DNA from: Selaginella moellendorffii
Taxonomy: Eukaryota; Streptophyta; Lycopodiopsida; Selaginellales; Selaginellaceae
DNA: 64,000 nucleotides
Reading direction: 5' to 3'
Assembly (NCBI RefSeq): GCF_000143415.4
Contig: NW_003314371.1
Location: 96,935 to 160,934, forward strand
Each line of letters starts with the position of its first letter. Positions within the stretch are counted from its first letter, which is position 1. A program made the translations under genes and the position numbers. The notes beneath the pieces are model-generated. The model saw nothing but the letters and a program-made list of their open reading frames with translations, ran no database searches and was not told the DNA's origin. This document shows positions 1 through 12,289 of the stretch, one piece after another.

Positions 1-3000
1 TTCCCGGACGATCTGGAATGGGGATGCTTTGCACAAGCCCCCACTAGCCTTCGTCACGGCTTTGACCTGCTGACATGTTGGACATGTCTTTACATAGTCT
101 TGGACGTCCTTAGCCATATCCGGCCAGTGATACTTCCTTTTGAGTAAGCCCATCGTCTTGGGCACTCCGCCGTGTCCCGCAAGAGGTCCGTCATGACACT
201 CTTCCAAGGCTACTTTCCTTAGTTCCCCTTCTGGAACATACACCCTCGTTTGCTTGTAATATATGAGTCCGTTGCGTTCCGCATAGCCCGTTTTCTCTTC
301 CGTTGGCAGCTCACCTCTCTGGTGAGCTTCCCGCGCCTCCAGATTCCTCAGCAACACTTCTTGTGCTAGACCATCACTCTCGTATGCGGTCCGCACATCG
401 TCCCAAAAGGTTGCTGTCGCGCTAGATATCGCCAACTTCAAGCTCGCTTTTCGACTTAGCGCATCTGCCACGATGTTGCTCTTCCCAGGCTTGTACAGGA
501 TCTCGCAATCAAACTCGGCCAAAGCATTGGCCCACCGACCTTGTTTTCCCCTTAGGTCGGGCTGTGACAAGAAGTGTTTCGTTGCCACATTGTCCGTGTA
601 AACTTTGAAGTGTCTCCCAAGGTAGTGTCGCCACTCCTTGAGTGCCTTGACCACCGCAAACAATTCCTTCTCGTGGGCAGGCCACTTCCGTTGAGCCTTG
701 TCCAGCTTCTTCGAGAAGAACGCTACTGGATGGTTGTCTTGCTTCAAAACTGCGCCCAACGCAAAGTCCGAAGCATCCGTGTCTACCTCAAAGTCCTTAC
801 CAAAGTCTGGTAATGCCAACACCGGAGCCTTCCTCAACTTCCCTTTGAGGTGGACGAATGCCGCCTCGCATTCCGCTGTCCATACCATCTTCCCTTTTCC
901 TGTTTGGTCCGTTAAGGGCAGGGCTACTCTCGAATAGTGTCTGATAAACTTTCGATAGTAGTTGCATAGCCCCAGGAACGCCCTCAACTCATGTACATTC
1001 GATGGTTGTTCCCATTCCTGGATCGCTTGGACCTTCTCCGGGTCCACCTTGAGCCCGTCCTGGCCCACCACATGCCCGAGAAACTTTACCTCTTGTTGAG
1101 CAAAGTCACATTTGCTCTCTTTAGCATACAGTTTGTGTTCCCTTAGTTTCTCAAACACCTTCGCCAAGTGTTCGGCATGCTCCTCTAGCGTCTCGCTATA
1201 GATCAAGATGTCGTCAATATAGACGACCACGAAGCGATCCAGATAGGGTACAAAGATGTGGTTCATCAACGCCGAAAACGTTGCCGGCGCATTGCACAGC
1301 CCAAAGGGCATCACCAAAAACTCAAAGCTCCCATACCTCGTTCGACAGGTTGTCTTCTCGACATCTTCCTCAGCTACCCTGATCTGGTAGTATCCTGACC
1401 TTAGGTCAATCCTCGAGAAGTATTTTGCCTTTCCCAACCTATCGAACAGGTCCTCGATCCTTGGCAAAGGGTACTTGTTCTTCTTGGTATACTTGTTGAG
1501 CAACCGGTAGTCTATGCACATGCGCATAGATCCATCTTTCTTTTTCACAAATAGCACCGGCGCCCCATACGGCGACTTGCTCAACCTAACATACCCTTTG
1601 TCCACCAACTCCTCTAGTTGGCTCTTGAGCTCCTTGAGTTCTTTTTCGTTCAATCGATAGGGTGGACGAACCACCGCCTCAGCACCCTCGACCAGCTCAA
1701 TCTTATGTTCTATCGGTCGTGCGGGGGGCAACCCCGCCGGTAGCTCCTCTGGCATGGTATCCTGGAATTGGTCCAGCACCTGCTGGATCACTAAAGGTAC
1801 TTCTTCCATTCTTGTCTTTTTGTCACTCTTCACCGAGAGTAAGCACAAAAAGGCTGCCTTAGTTCCTTTAGTGAGTTGTCCTCTCGTGGACACCAGGTTT
1901 AAGCATGACTCTTTGGCCTTGCTTTGCCCTACCTTTAGATCCTGGGCCTCCACCCTAGATCTTCTTCCTTGGGCATTCGCCAATACCACAAGGTTCCTAC
2001 CTTGTCCATGTAGGGCTACCACGAACCGATTAAACCAATCCATTCCGAAGATCACGTCAAATCCCGCCATGTCCAAGACGGTGAAATCCATATCCACTTT
2101 CCATGTCCCCACTTCGACTCTCGCTTGTCGAAGTACCTCATCGGTGCTTTGGCTACCTTGAACAAATTCTATAGTCCTTGGTTCGCCTAGCCGCTGCACC
2201 GTTAGTCCGGCTTGCCGGACTATGTCTGCAGCCACAAAATTATCCGAAGCACCCGTGTCAATAAGGATCTTAACAAAGCTACCTCCGAGCTTCCCTCGGA
2301 GGGCTAGTAGATGTCGCGAACGACTCTCTACCAAAGTTGCTCGTGTAATGAGTAACTTTGAGTTAGGGACTGGATCACATACCTCAGTTTGGACTTCACC
2401 CGACTTGATGGCCATATTGGCTCTGGCCTTCTTCGGGTAGGGACATTCCCTTGAGAAGTGTCCCGCTTCGCCGCAGTTGTAGCATACGTTGTTGCCCACG
2501 CTGCTATACGACTTGACCTTCTTATCCGTGGGTTTGTCTCTTTTCGCTTGACTTCCCCACGTACTCGCTCGCTGGCCACCGGATTTGCCTTTCCGGAACC
2601 CCGAGGACTCATTCTTAGAGAAACTCTTCTTGAATTTCCCCTTGCTATATGTTCCCCTCGGTTTGGCCCCTTTGTGAAACGTGGATCCCGACCCCGTCGT
2701 GTTCCCCTTTCGCAGGTTATCGTTGAAATGCACCTTGATGGCCGCATCCAACGCTTCCTTGTAGTTGGTCGGGTTCCAGCGCATCACCTCACCGCGAGCC
2801 CAGGTTTGCAAACCTGATATAAAGGCATGGAACGCATCCATATCCCCCATGTCCGTGACAAGTATCCTCTTTGCCATGAACCCATTCACATATTCCTGGA
2901 TGGTTCCAGTCTGCTTCAGCCTACTCAGCTCATCTCTCAGATGCAGAGTGGCATTCGGAGGAACGTATGTCGCGCGGATCCTCGCCTTCATCATGTCCCA

Positions 3001-3582
3001 GGTGGCCACCGGTCCTTCGTTGGCCTCCGTTGTTCTCCACCAAGACTTGGCATTATCTGCCAAGTATGGTTTTGCACATGGGACCTTCTCCGAGCTCGGT
3101 AACCGCAACGCTCGGAAGTAGTCCTCCATATCGTAAAACCAATCCTCCACAACCTTATAGTCGTTCACTCCCTTGAACACCGGTGGGGGCTTTGGTTTGT
3201 ACTTGGGAACCGCCTGAGGGACTGATTCCACTTCGGTCTGTTCGACCTTGTCTGGTTTTGCCTCAGTCCCTGCCGAAGGGTCCGCACCTTCTGCGCTGCC
3301 AGCATCTGCAGTCTTTCGCTTTTTCTTCCGCTTCTCGTCACGCTTTAACTTGCGTACGAGAGTCTCCAGCAGGGCATTGGTCTGTGCCAACTGTCCTTCT
3401 AGCACGTCCAATCGAGCCTTGGACGACCGAACCTCGCCACCGGACTCCTGTTTGGAAGTTTCCTCACTGGAGTCCTCCTCATGCAAGGATTCCTCATCCA
3501 TAGCCTCTTGTTCAACCGGAGGCTCCAGCTCCGGCGGAGGTTCCGTCTCCGCCTGGGTTCGCTTACGCCCTGCCCTTGCCAT
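1..3582 (-). CDS. Ty3/gypsy gag-pol polyprotein, open frame, C-terminus beyond window edge
   Basis: Retrotransposon polyprotein that copies and integrates the element. The frame is open from an ATG at 3580-3582 to the window edge (1194 codons). Spot checks at gag, protease, reverse transcriptase and integrase all fall in this one frame. Order: gag with an acidic N-terminus; CCHC zinc knuckle ([14 protein letters not shown]) near residue 370; aspartic protease DTGAS near 442; reverse transcriptase with YIDD near 788; RNase H (TDASDFALG) near 933; integrase zinc-binding region ending CPTCQQ near 1167. The integrase core and any chromodomain lie outside the window. The start is supported by a 43-nt leader after the primer site. 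Keeping gag and pol in a single frame is common in plant Ty3 elements. No lesion is visible, unlike every other Ty3 copy here, so the insertion is probably young. Confidence 0.9.
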   Translation of the reverse strand, partial: MARAGRKRTQAETEPPPELEPPVEQEAMDEESLHEEDSSEETSKQESGGEVRSSKARLDVLEGQLAQTNALLETLVRKLKRDEKRKKKRKTADAGSAEGADPSAGTEAKPDKVEQTEVESVPQAVPKYKPKPPPVFKGVNDYKVVEDWFYDMEDYFRALRLPSSEKVPCAKPYLADNAKSWWRTTEANEGPVATWDMMKARIRATYVPPNATLHLRDELSRLKQTGTIQEYVNGFMAKRILVTDMGDMDAFHAFISGLQTWARGEVMRWNPTNYKEALDAAIKVHFNDNLRKGNTTGSGSTFHKGAKPRGTYSKGKFKKSFSKNESSGFRKGKSGGQRASTWGSQAKRDKPTDKKVKSYSSVGNNVCYNCGEAGHFSRECPYPKKARANMAIKSGEVQTEVCDPVPNSKLLITRATLVESRSRHLLALRGKLGGSFVKILIDTGASDNFVAADIVRQAGLTVQRLGEPRTIEFVQGSQSTDEVLRQARVEVGTWKVDMDFTVLDMAGFDVIFGMDWFNRFVVALHGQGRNLVVLANAQGRRSRVEAQDLKVGQSKAKESCLNLVSTRGQLTKGTKAAFLCLLSVKSDKKTRMEEVPLVIQQVLDQFQDTMPEELPAGLPPARPIEHKIELVEGAEAVVRPPYRLNEKELKELKSQLEELVDKGYVRLSKSPYGAPVLFVKKKDGSMRMCIDYRLLNKYTKKNKYPLPRIEDLFDRLGKAKYFSRIDLRSGYYQIRVAEEDVEKTTCRTRYGSFEFLVMPFGLCNAPATFSALMNHIFVPYLDRFVVVYIDDILIYSETLEEHAEHLAKVFEKLREHKLYAKESKCDFAQQEVKFLGHVVGQDGLKVDPEKVQAIQEWEQPSNVHELRAFLGLCNYYRKFIRHYSRVALPLTDQTGKGKMVWTAECEAAFVHLKGKLRKAPVLALPDFGKDFEVDTDASDFALGAVLKQDNHPVAFFSKKLDKAQRKWPAHEKELFAVVKALKEWRHYLGRHFKVYTDNVATKHFLSQPDLRGKQGRWANALAEFDCEILYKPGKSNIVADALSRKASLKLAISSATATFWDDVRTAYESDGLAQEVLLRNLEAREAHQRGELPTEEKTGYAERNGLIYYKQTRVYVPEGELRKVALEECHDGPLAGHGGVPKTMGLLKRKYHWPDMAKDVQDYVKTCPTCQQVKAVTKASGGLCKASPFQIVRE

Positions 3583-3625
3583 CTCCCAGCAATCCGCCTC
3601 TATCCTTCGCTAGAACTGAGATAAA

Positions 3626-3640
3626 GGCTCCGATACCAAA
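3626..3640 (-). other. Primer binding site (tRNA-Met type)
   Basis: On the minus strand the sequence just inside the LTR reads TTTGGTATCGGAGCC, close to the tRNA-Met primer site TGGTATCAGAGCC common in plant LTR elements. It lies directly upstream of the gag start on the same strand and fixes that LTR's inner edge at 3642. Confidence 0.8.
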
Positions 3641-3641
3641 T

Positions 3642-4740
3642 TGTAAGCCACAAATTTTTCCTTTCCAATTTGCTAGCTTACCTCGTCTATCCGTCCAACA
3701 TTGCCTTGGCTTTTGCTAAGTTCCCTTGCCAAGGTTCTCGCCTATGGTACCAGCTCCTACTTGGTTTCAGCTACTCACTGCACGAGCAATGGAGCGTTAG
3801 CCATCCTTCCACGGATTCCCAAATCACTCCCAATCCCCCTCCCCGGGTTAGACTGGACTTAAGGTTCGGCTACACTCCCCGCAAGCACAAGCAGCCAAGC
3901 ACACCAAGCTTCCAGGTTCCTAACATCCCTTGGTACCACAAGACTTGATCATGGGACCCTCTAAATCCCAAGTCTTGAGTGCAACACTTGCTTCGGGACG
4001 CCGGGGCGAAACACCGTGGCCTAACGGCCCGGCATGGGTACCTCTCGCCCCCCACTTCCATCCCGAAGGAAGGCCCAAGCCCCTAGGAAGGGCGAGGACC
4101 AATGAGCCGCATGGTACTCAAGTGGGGCACCACTCCACATGAGCCGGGAGCACCGCAATCGGTTTCCCTTTCGGGAGTGGGAGCTGCTCTTGAGCACTTC
4201 CTTGGATGGCCCCTCCGGCACCAACCAAGTCCATGCTCACTCCCACCCAAGGCCCCTCGGTCCCAGTCCCAACCTCAAGTCAGTTTGGGAGCCCCACTGG
4301 AGAGTCCCTTCTAAACTGGTTCCTGGACCTCACTATCCCTACTATACTTTTGGAACCCCCTGCAGCCCCCCCCCCCTGGGGGACGCACGCTTTGGGCTTT
4401 CACCCCTTGACCCGTATTAGTATTTGGACTTAGTCTCTGGCTCGATCTCGGATCCGATTTCGGATCCGACTTCGGATTCGGTCTCGGACTCGATCGCGGA
4501 CTCGATCTCGGACCCGATCTCGGGCCCGACCTCGGACTCGACTTCGGACTCGGTCTCGGACCCGATTTCGGATCTCGGACTCCGTCTCGAACTCGGTCTC
4601 GAACTCGGACTCGAACTCGGTCCCCGAGTCGGTCTTGGACTCGATTCCGGACTCTATCTCGAACTCGGTCCTAGAGTCGGTCTTGGACTCGATCTTTGAC
4701 TTGGTCCCATCCGATGAACTCTTTGTCATTTTGGTCATGC
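3642..4740 (-). repeat. LTR of the intact minus-strand Ty3 element
   Basis: The LTR is read on the minus strand and ends ...GGCTTACA next to the primer site. The stretch 3642-4090 matches (reversed) 11085-11460. The stretch around 4330-4420 matches the 'AAAGTATAGTAGGG' promoter-proximal block of the LARD LTRs at 25380, 32065 and 50757. The outer edge is not clean: after the hexamer array (to about 4706) the sequence runs into another Ty3 fragment, so the outer LTR end looks truncated near 4740. Confidence 0.65.
4424..4706. repeat. GGACTC/GAGTCC hexamer-type minisatellite inside LTR
   Basis: Degenerate tandem hexamers (GGACTC, GGATTC, GAACTC, GGTCTC variants) occupy this stretch. The same array type recurs inside related LTRs at 16970-17190, 25030-25335, 31365-32010 and 50280-50690. 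The units lack stops in most frames, so long Ser-Asp, Gly-Leu or Arg-Thr open frames appear that are not genes. Confidence 0.85.
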
Positions 4741-4782
4741 TTTCGGGGTTCCCTTAGCCTACGACACCTCGGCGAGTTGGTT

Positions 4783-6436
4783 CCTTACAAGTCCATGTTA
4801 CCAGTGTATGAACAGGAAATGCTAGTAGTTATTCATGCCATCGGTCGCTGGCACCACTATTTGTTGCCTTGACGGTTTACACTCCGGAAAGACCATCACA
4901 GCCTCAAATTTATTTTGGAGCAACAACATTTGTCCAAGAAACAGTAGCGCTGGGTGGAGCAACTGCAAGCATTGGATTTCACTATTGAGTTTCGGCCAGG
5001 GAAAAGCAACATCCTTCCTGATGCGTTATCACGACGATTTGAACGTACTGAAGCATCAACATTGTCTAGTATTTCCAGATGGGAAGCAGTGTATGTTGAT
5101 AAGATTCATGAAGGCTACTTGTTGGATCTGACTCTTTTGGGTATTTGGCAACAGTTTTGTGACAATCCTGACTATACGCATGACAAGCTGATGTATCATG
5201 AGAACTTATTATGGCAAAAGGGTCTTATAGTTCTTAGTTCGAGCCACAACTTACGCAAGAAGATCTTCCACGAGTGTCACGCAAGTATTTTGGCAGGACA
5301 TCCTGGTGTTCAGGGAATAATAGCTGCAATCAAATAGTGGTTTTATTGGAAGGGACTCCAGTGGGAAGTTTGTGAATGGATTTGAGCTTGCCCAACCTGC
5401 CAAATGCAAAAAGCTGAGACAGTTGCGACACTAGGTCTGTTGGTTCCCTTACCAACTGCTTCTTCATCCTTCGATAGTATTTCAATGGACTTCATTGTGG
5501 GCCTCCTTGCAGTGCGTGGCTTTGATGCTATTTTTGTTGTTGTGGACCGTTTTTCTAAGGTGGCACACTACATCCTCAACTAGCTCAGCATAGCAGATAA
5601 CTGAATCCTTTTGGTCTAAGGTAGTTCAACATCACGGTCTTCCATTAGACGTGGCGTCAAATCGCAATACCAAGTTTTTTAGTGCGTTTTGGATGGCAAC
5701 TTTTTGCCACTTGGGAGTGAAGCTGAACTTCTCCACTGCGTATCACCCCCAGACTGATGGTCAGACCGAGCGAACCAATCAGACGCTGGAAGTCTTTCTC
5801 TGCAGCTACACTAGGGACAAGCCGCATTCGTGGTTGCAGTGGCTGCCATTTGCAAAGTTTTCTTACAACACTGCTTTTCACTCATTTATCGGTATGGCTC
5901 CATTCACAGCTCTTTATGGGAAAGAAATTCAGAAGTTTCTAATCCCAAGTGAAACTTCAGGAGAACAGGATGTCCTACGGCATATTCAAGAGATGGAAGC
6001 TTTTCAGATTCTACTCCATAAGCAATTGGATGCAGCCTGTCAATCTATGAAGGTGATAGCTGATTGTTCGAGATCATTCCGGTCATTCCAGGAGGGTGAC
6101 TTTGTTTATGTCAAATTTCGTCCAGAGAGGCACACTTTGGGACATCAAGCTTCAGCTCATTCGAAGTTGCATCCAAAGTTCTTTGGACCATTTGAGGTGA
6201 TAACTCAAGTCAATGAGGTTGCTTACAGGTTGCAGCATCCCAGCTCATCACGGCTACATGACATTTTCCATGTCTCTGAGCTGAAGCTTCACGTGGGACC
6301 ATCACTGACTCCTAGCGGTTTTGTTACTTTACCAGAGCCTCAGGTGGTATCAGGTGGCCACACACTCCTTCAGCCAGAGGCAGTAGTAGCAGTGGACTTT
6401 ATTACTCTTCGCAAATGTTGTATTTCTTGCTTCTGA
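4783..6436 (+). pseudogene. Ty3/gypsy RNase H-integrase fragment, 5' truncated
   Basis: The fragment begins inside RNase H (YEQEMLVVIHAIGRWHHYL) and continues through the connection FRPGKSNILPDALSR, the integrase HHCC zinc site (HASILAGHPGV ... CPTCQ), core strands (SMDFIVGL; TDGQTERTNQTLE) and the C-terminal FFGPFEVI ... LHDIFHVSELK segment. In-frame stops (for example near 4873, 4947, 5337 and 5383) and a disturbed second acidic motif (SNRNTKF) show it is dead. Its family differs from the gag-pol at 1-3582. The left end abuts the truncated LTR array. Confidence 0.85.
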
Positions 6437-6837
6437 ATTTGCTGGTTGAGAACTGATTCATCATTCGACACCTGGGTTGATTAGAAGTGGTTTCACCAGC
6501 TCTACACTCTCTTTCAGTGGGAACCACTTCTTCCTGCGATTGTTGAGGGACCAGCAAACAATTTTTCGGGAGGGGTGTGATGTTAGGAAGCATTCTCATC
6601 TCTTCCATGGATGGTTTTGGCCTGAATAGTTTATGCTTGGTGAGCACGGTACGACAAAAATTCCTCATAAAAGGAGGGAGAATATGGTACAAAAGGTAGG
6701 TTATATTTTTGGGTTCTATTTTCTCCTCTCTCCTCTTTCGATTTCTCTCCTTTCCTCCTTTGTATTTCTCTTCCATGGAATATATTGGTGATTCCTGCCA
6801 GAAGATCTGGGTGGATCTCAACACCTCTAGTTGAACA
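6437..6837 (+). repeat. Non-coding tail, polypurine tract and LTR start of the preceding Ty3 fragment
   Basis: A purine run (GGGAGGGG, 6568-6575) is followed by TGTGATGTTAGG at 6576, the expected arrangement of polypurine tract and 3' LTR start. The LTR is cut short around 6830, where sequence homologous to the gag leader of the next element begins. No gene is seen here. Confidence 0.55.
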
Positions 6838-9800
6838 AAAGGCTATGGATGAGGAATCCTTGCATGAGGAAGACTCCAGTGAGGAAACTTCCAAACAGGA
6901 GTCTGGTGGCAAGGTTCAGTCGTTCAAGGCTTGATTGGACATTCTAGAAGGACAATTGGCTCAAACCAATGCCCTGTTGGAAACTCTCGTATGTAAGTTA
7001 AAGCGTGATGAGAAGCGGAAGAAAAAGCAAAAGACTGCAGATGCTAGTAGCATAGAAGGTGTGGACCCTTTGGTGGGGACTGAGGCGGAACCAAACAAGG
7101 TTGAACAAAATGAAGTAGAATCAGTCCCTCAAACAGTTCCCAATTACAAACCAAAGCCCCCATTAGTCTTCAAGGGAGTGAATGATTATAAGATGGTAGA
7201 GGATTGGTTTTATGATATAGAGCAGAACGATGAAGCAGGACACTTTTCAAGGGAATGTCTCTACTTAAAGAAGGCCAGAGCCAATATAGCCATCAAGTCG
7301 GGTGAAATCTAAAGTAAGGTACATGATCCAGTCCCTAGCTCAAAGTTACTCATTACACGAGCAACTTTGGTAAAAAGTTGTTTGCGACATTTATTAGCCC
7401 TCCAAAGGAAGCCCGAAGGTAGCTTTGTTAAGATCCTTATTAACATAGGTGCTTCAGATAATTTTGTGGCTGCAGACATAGTTTGGCAAGCCGAACTAAT
7501 GGTGCTACGGCTGGGTGAACCAAGGACTATAGAGTTTTTTTAAGATAAGCACCAATGAGGTACTTCAACAAGCAAAAGTCGAAGTAGGGACATGGAAAGT
7601 AGATATGGATTTCACTGTGTTGGATATAGCAGGATTTAACGTAATCTTTGGGATGGATTGGTTCAATCAGTTCGTGGTAACCCTGCATGGATAAGGTAGC
7701 AATCTTGTGGTACTAGCGAATGCCTGAGAAGAATGATCCAAGGTGGAGGCCTAGGATCTAAAAATAGGGCAATGTAAGGCTAAAAACTCCTGCTTGAACG
7801 TGCCTTTAGTGATCTAGTGGGTGTTGGACCAATTCCAAGAAACCATGCCAGAGGAGCTATTTGCGAAGTTACCCCCTGAACGACCAATAGAACATAAGAT
7901 CGAGGGTGTTAAGGTGGTGGTTCGTCCCCCCTATTGGTTGAACAAAAAGGAACTCATGGAGCTCAAATGCCAACTTGAGGAGTTGGTGGAAAAAGGGTAT
8001 ATTAGGTTGAGCAAATCATTGTATGGTGCACTGGTGTTATTTGTGAAAAAAAAAAGATGGATCTATGCGCATGTACATAGACTATCAGTTGCTCAATAAG
8101 TATATAAAGAAGAACAAATACCATTTACCAAGGATTGAGGACCTGTTCAATAGGTTAGGAAAGGCAAAATACTTTTCGATAATCGACCTAATGTCAGAAT
8201 ATTACCAAATCAGGGTAGCAAAGGAAGATGTTGAGAAGACAACTTGTTGGACAAGGTATGGAAGCTTTGAGTTTCTAGTGATGCCCTTTGGGCTGTGCAA
8301 TGCACTAGCAACATTTTCGGTGCTAATGAGCCACATTTTTGCACCCTATTGGATCATTTCGTGGCCGTCTACATTGACGACATCTTGATCTATAGCAAGA
8401 CACTAAAAGAGTATGCCGAACACTTGAAGAAGGTGTTTGAGAAACTAAGGGAACACCAGCTGTGTGCTAAAGAGAGCAAATGTGACTTTGCTCAACAAGA
8501 GGTAAAGTCTCTCGGGCATGTGGTGGGCAAGGATGGGCTTAAGGTGGACTTTAAGAAGGTCCAAGAGATCTAGAAATGAGAACAACCATCAAATGTACAT
8601 GAGTTAAAAGCATTCTTGGGGCTATACAACTACTACTGAAAGTTTATCAAACATTATTCGAAAGTTTAACAGACCAAACGGGAAAAAGGAAGATGGTATG
8701 GACAGCGGAATATGATACGGCATTTGTCCACCTCAAAAGGAAGTTGAGGAAGGCTCCCATGTTGGCGTTACTAGACTTTGATAAGGACTTTAAGGTAGAA
8801 ATGGATGCTTCAGATTTTGCGTTGGGTGCAGTGTTGAAGCAAGACAACCTCGAAGAATTTGGATAAGGCTTAGCGAAAGTGGCCTACCCACGAGAAGGAA
8901 TTGTTTGTGGTGGTCAAGGCACTCAAGGAGTGGCAACACTACCTTGGGAAACACTTCAAAGTTTACACGGATAATGTGGCAACGAAACACTTCTTGTCAT
9001 AACCCGACTTGAGAGGAAAACAAGGTCGGTGGGCTAATGCTTTAGCCAAGTTTGATTGTGAGATCCTATATAAACCTGGGAAGAGCAACATTGTGGCGGA
9101 TGCTCTAAGTTGAAAAGTGAGCTTGAAGTTGGCGATATCCAGCGCGACAGCAACTTTTTAGAATAATATGTAAATAGTATATGAGAACGATGGTCTAGCA
9201 CAAGAAGTGTTACTGGGGAACCAAGAGGCGCGGGAAGCTCACCAAAAAGGTGAGCTGCCAACAGAAGAGAAAATAGGCTATGTGGAACACAATAGACTCA
9301 TCTATTATAAACAAACAAGGGTGTATGTTTCAGAAGGGGAACCAAAGAAGGTAGCCTTAGAAGAGTGTTATGACAGACCTCTTGCGGGACACAGTAGAGT
9401 ATCTAAGATGATGGGCTTACTTAAGAGGAAGTATCACTGGCCAAATATAGCTAAGGATGTCCAAAACTATATAAAGACATGTCAAACATGTTAGCAGGTC
9501 AAAACCATGACTAAGGCTAGTGGGGGTTTGTTACAAAACATCCCAATTCTAGATCATCCATAGAAATGTCTTACGATGGACTTCATCATAGAACTCCCCC
9601 TAAGTGAGGGGTTTGATATGATATTTGTGGTGGTGGACTAATTTTCGAAGATGGCACATTTCATACCCACCACAACGAAAGTGGATATGGAAGGTGTAGC
9701 GAAGCTGTTCTTAAAAAAAGTGGTTCGAATGCAGGAAAGGCTAGAGGAGATTATCTCAGATTGAGATAAGATCTTCACCAGTCGGTTTTGGAGAACTCTC

Positions 9801-10750
9801 CTGGAATAGTATTGCACCAAGTTAAAATTCAGCACAACCTATTACCCATAAACTGGTATTGGGTATTAAGTCAAGTTTGAGGCACTAACACTTCTTGATA
9901 GACAAACAAAGAGAAAAGTGAATAGGCAGCTAAAGGATTATTTGCAATGCTATATCTCTGGAGACCAGACTAATTGGGTAAGTCATTTGAGACTTGTGGA
10001 AATATGTTATAACAACTCACCACACTCGAGTATCGGGGTGAGTCCATAGGAAGTCATCAATGGGCGAGCAATTAAAGGTCCTATAGAATTCGGTGTGGTT
10101 GAGTATCATGGAGAGTTACCTGTAGTGGAGGCATTCATAGTGGAAAGACTCAACATTTGGAATCTAGTGAAGGATTCCTTGGAACGGGCTCAACAAAGGC
10201 AAACCAAGTATGCAAACCAGAAATGTCGAGATGTAGAGTTCCAACCTGGGGAGAAGGTGTGGCTGAACACCAAGAACCTAAGGCTACCAAATGGGATCAA
10301 CGAAAAGCTGACCCAAAGTTAAAATGCATGCATTCCTGGAAATGAATTGATTTTGAGTTCCTTAAGTAGATTCATGGGGCCTTACGAGATTGAGGCACGA
10401 ATTGGTAAAGTGGCTTACTGCCTCCGACTTCCTTGAGAGATGGGGAAGATGCACCCTGTGTTCCATGTGAACTTACTTAAGTCGTACTTTGACGATTCGC
10501 TTTGCAAGGACTAAATAAGACCTTTACCTGAGGTTATCCAAGGGGAAGAGGAATACGAAGTCGAGGCCATTCTTAATGCGTGCAAGAGTAAGTGACAAGG
10601 ATGCAAGATGAGGGAGTTCCATGTGAAGTGGAAAGAATTTCCACATTGCGAAGCAACATGGGAACCAAAGGAGAATCTAGCGAACGCATAGGATCTAGTG
10701 GAAGCATTTTTGCAAGGTAGAACTCTATTTACTTATGCAAAACTCAATTA
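6838..10750 (+). pseudogene. Degenerate Ty3/gypsy gag-pol, same family as 1-3582
   Basis: Collinear with the intact minus-strand copy: gag N-terminus (6844-7230), zinc knuckle (AGHFSREC, about 7237), protease region (7440-7690), reverse transcriptase (7821-8573, YIDD near 8372), RNase H (8690-9115), integrase zinc site and core (9340-10080), C-terminal region (10230-10700). Roughly 680 bp of gag is missing: FYDIEQ runs straight into the zinc knuckle segment. A frameshift lies at the A-run near 8048, and many CAG-to-TAG and CGA-to-TGA type stops are present. It is an old, immobile copy. Confidence 0.85.
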
Positions 10751-10784
10751 AAGAATCTATTTTGAGAAATTGAGTAATGTCGTA

Positions 10785-11465
10785 TGTTAGGACCCGAAGG
10801 TGTGCCGAAGGTAAACTAATTAGCATAGGTTCCCTAGGTTGACTAGGCATAAAGAACTACGCCTTACTCCCGCGGGGATGTCAAATCCATAAACATATTC
10901 TACAAAAGTTGGGTTTGAGTCCCAACCCTCTAGTAAAGCAAAGTTGGGTTCAAGTCCCAACCTTATACTAGGGCGTGGTGAGGGGAGGGGTATAGAGACA
11001 CCTATATTCCGTTGGCATGGGCTCTTGGTCGAGGAGGCTAATTTAGGCACATCGCTAAATGCCCCTGAAACATGGTCAACAAGTCGTAGGGGCTTGGGCC
11101 TTCCCTTCGGGATGGAAGTGGGTGAGTAGAGGTACCCATACTAGGCCATTAGGCCACAATGTTTCCCCCTGGCGTCCTGAAGCAAGTGTTGCACCCAAGA
11201 CTTGGGATTTGGAGGGTCCCATGATCAAGTCTTGTTGTGCCAAGGGATATTAGAAACCTGAAGGCTTGGTGTGCTTGGCTGCTTTTGTGCTTGCGGGAAA
11301 TGTAGCCAAACCTTAAGTCCAGTCTAATTCGAGGAGGAGGATTGGGAGAGATTTAGGTATCTGTGGATGGATGGCTAATACTCTATTGCTCGTGTAGTGA
11401 ATAGCTGAAATTAAGTAGGACCAAGTAGTAAGTGGTACAATAGGCGGGAACTTTAGCGAGGGAAT
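10785..11465 (+). repeat. 3' LTR of the degenerate Ty3 copy
   Basis: Starts TGTTAGGACCC after the pol remnant. The part 11085-11460 matches, in reverse orientation, the LTR at 3642-4090 (shared blocks around GGGCTTGGGCCTT and CAAGTGTTGCAC). Two T-arm-like hairpins (GGGTTTGAGTCCC and GGGTTCAAGTCCC) lie at 10911-10960. The 3' end merges into SMART-like sequence near 11470. Confidence 0.65.
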
Positions 11466-11487
11466 TTAGCTAAGGCCAAGGTAATTG

Positions 11488-11680
11488 TAAGCAACCAAAG
11501 GGAACGACTCAAAAGACGATCCATGGGGTTCAACTATAGAGGGAAATGGCCTAGGAATAAAAGGGCCCCCCCTTTTCCAAATAGTTAAGATTGGGAACCC
11601 CCCCCCCCCCCCCCCCCCACCCCAATGCCCTTCTCCCTCTTGAAGAACACACTCTTTTGGGCTTTCACCCTTAGCCACCC
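11488..11680 (+). repeat. SMART LTR fragment, 21-nt poly-C run and LTR-like sequence
   Basis: From 11488 the sequence begins TGTAAGCAACCAAAGGGAACG, the start of the roughly 195-bp SMART LTR seen complete at 18937 and 19192. It is interrupted by an uninterrupted run of 21 C at 11598-11618, then by sequence similar to the block beside the hexamer array at 4380-4410. No gene. Confidence 0.55.
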
Positions 11681-11689
11681 TTAGTACTA

Positions 11690-12060
11690 GGAAGTAGTCT
11701 TTAGGAAAAGTTTGAAACTTACTAAATATAGAATATTCTTAGATTGTGAATTTAAACATGGGACGAACACCATTGTATTCAAGACACTCTCTACATTCCG
11801 TAGATATGCCAAATGAGAAAATCTAGACACTTTACATAAATAATATTTAGGATAGGAATAAGACTAACATAAAGGGTATAATAGCAGAGGTGTATAGCAA
11901 ACATAGTAAGCTATCATTTAATGAATATTGAGGGACCAACCTCAATATCACAAGGGTTCTTGATACTAACAAGTGCAAGCCAATGACAGAAGTTTCTCAA
12001 ACCAGGCCGAATATGTTCAACAAGAAACACATTAGGTTCCTACCTTATGTTTATCTGATT
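11690..12060 (-). repeat. LTR fragment related to 61260-62170
   Basis: Reverse-complement similarity to 61890-62150: shared blocks around the 'aacaccattgt' stretch and the segment containing CTCAATATC and GATAGCTTAC. It is a degenerate solo or truncated LTR with no coding content. Confidence 0.5.
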
Positions 12061-12289
12061 TAAGTGCATGGTCATTGACTAGTTTCTCAAGTAGTCTCAA
12101 GTGGGAAGTAATAACAGGTCTAGGAATATCGATCTCCTACCGTCGTGGTAGTGAATAACTGAAAGGACTAACTGACAGATAACTTTCGATACCCGAAGTG
12201 TCATTCATGACATCATGGCAAGAACATGTGTTTTTTTAAAGGCTTAGGGATCAATCCCTCTAGGTGTAATAAGGTTGTTAGAAGGTTTA

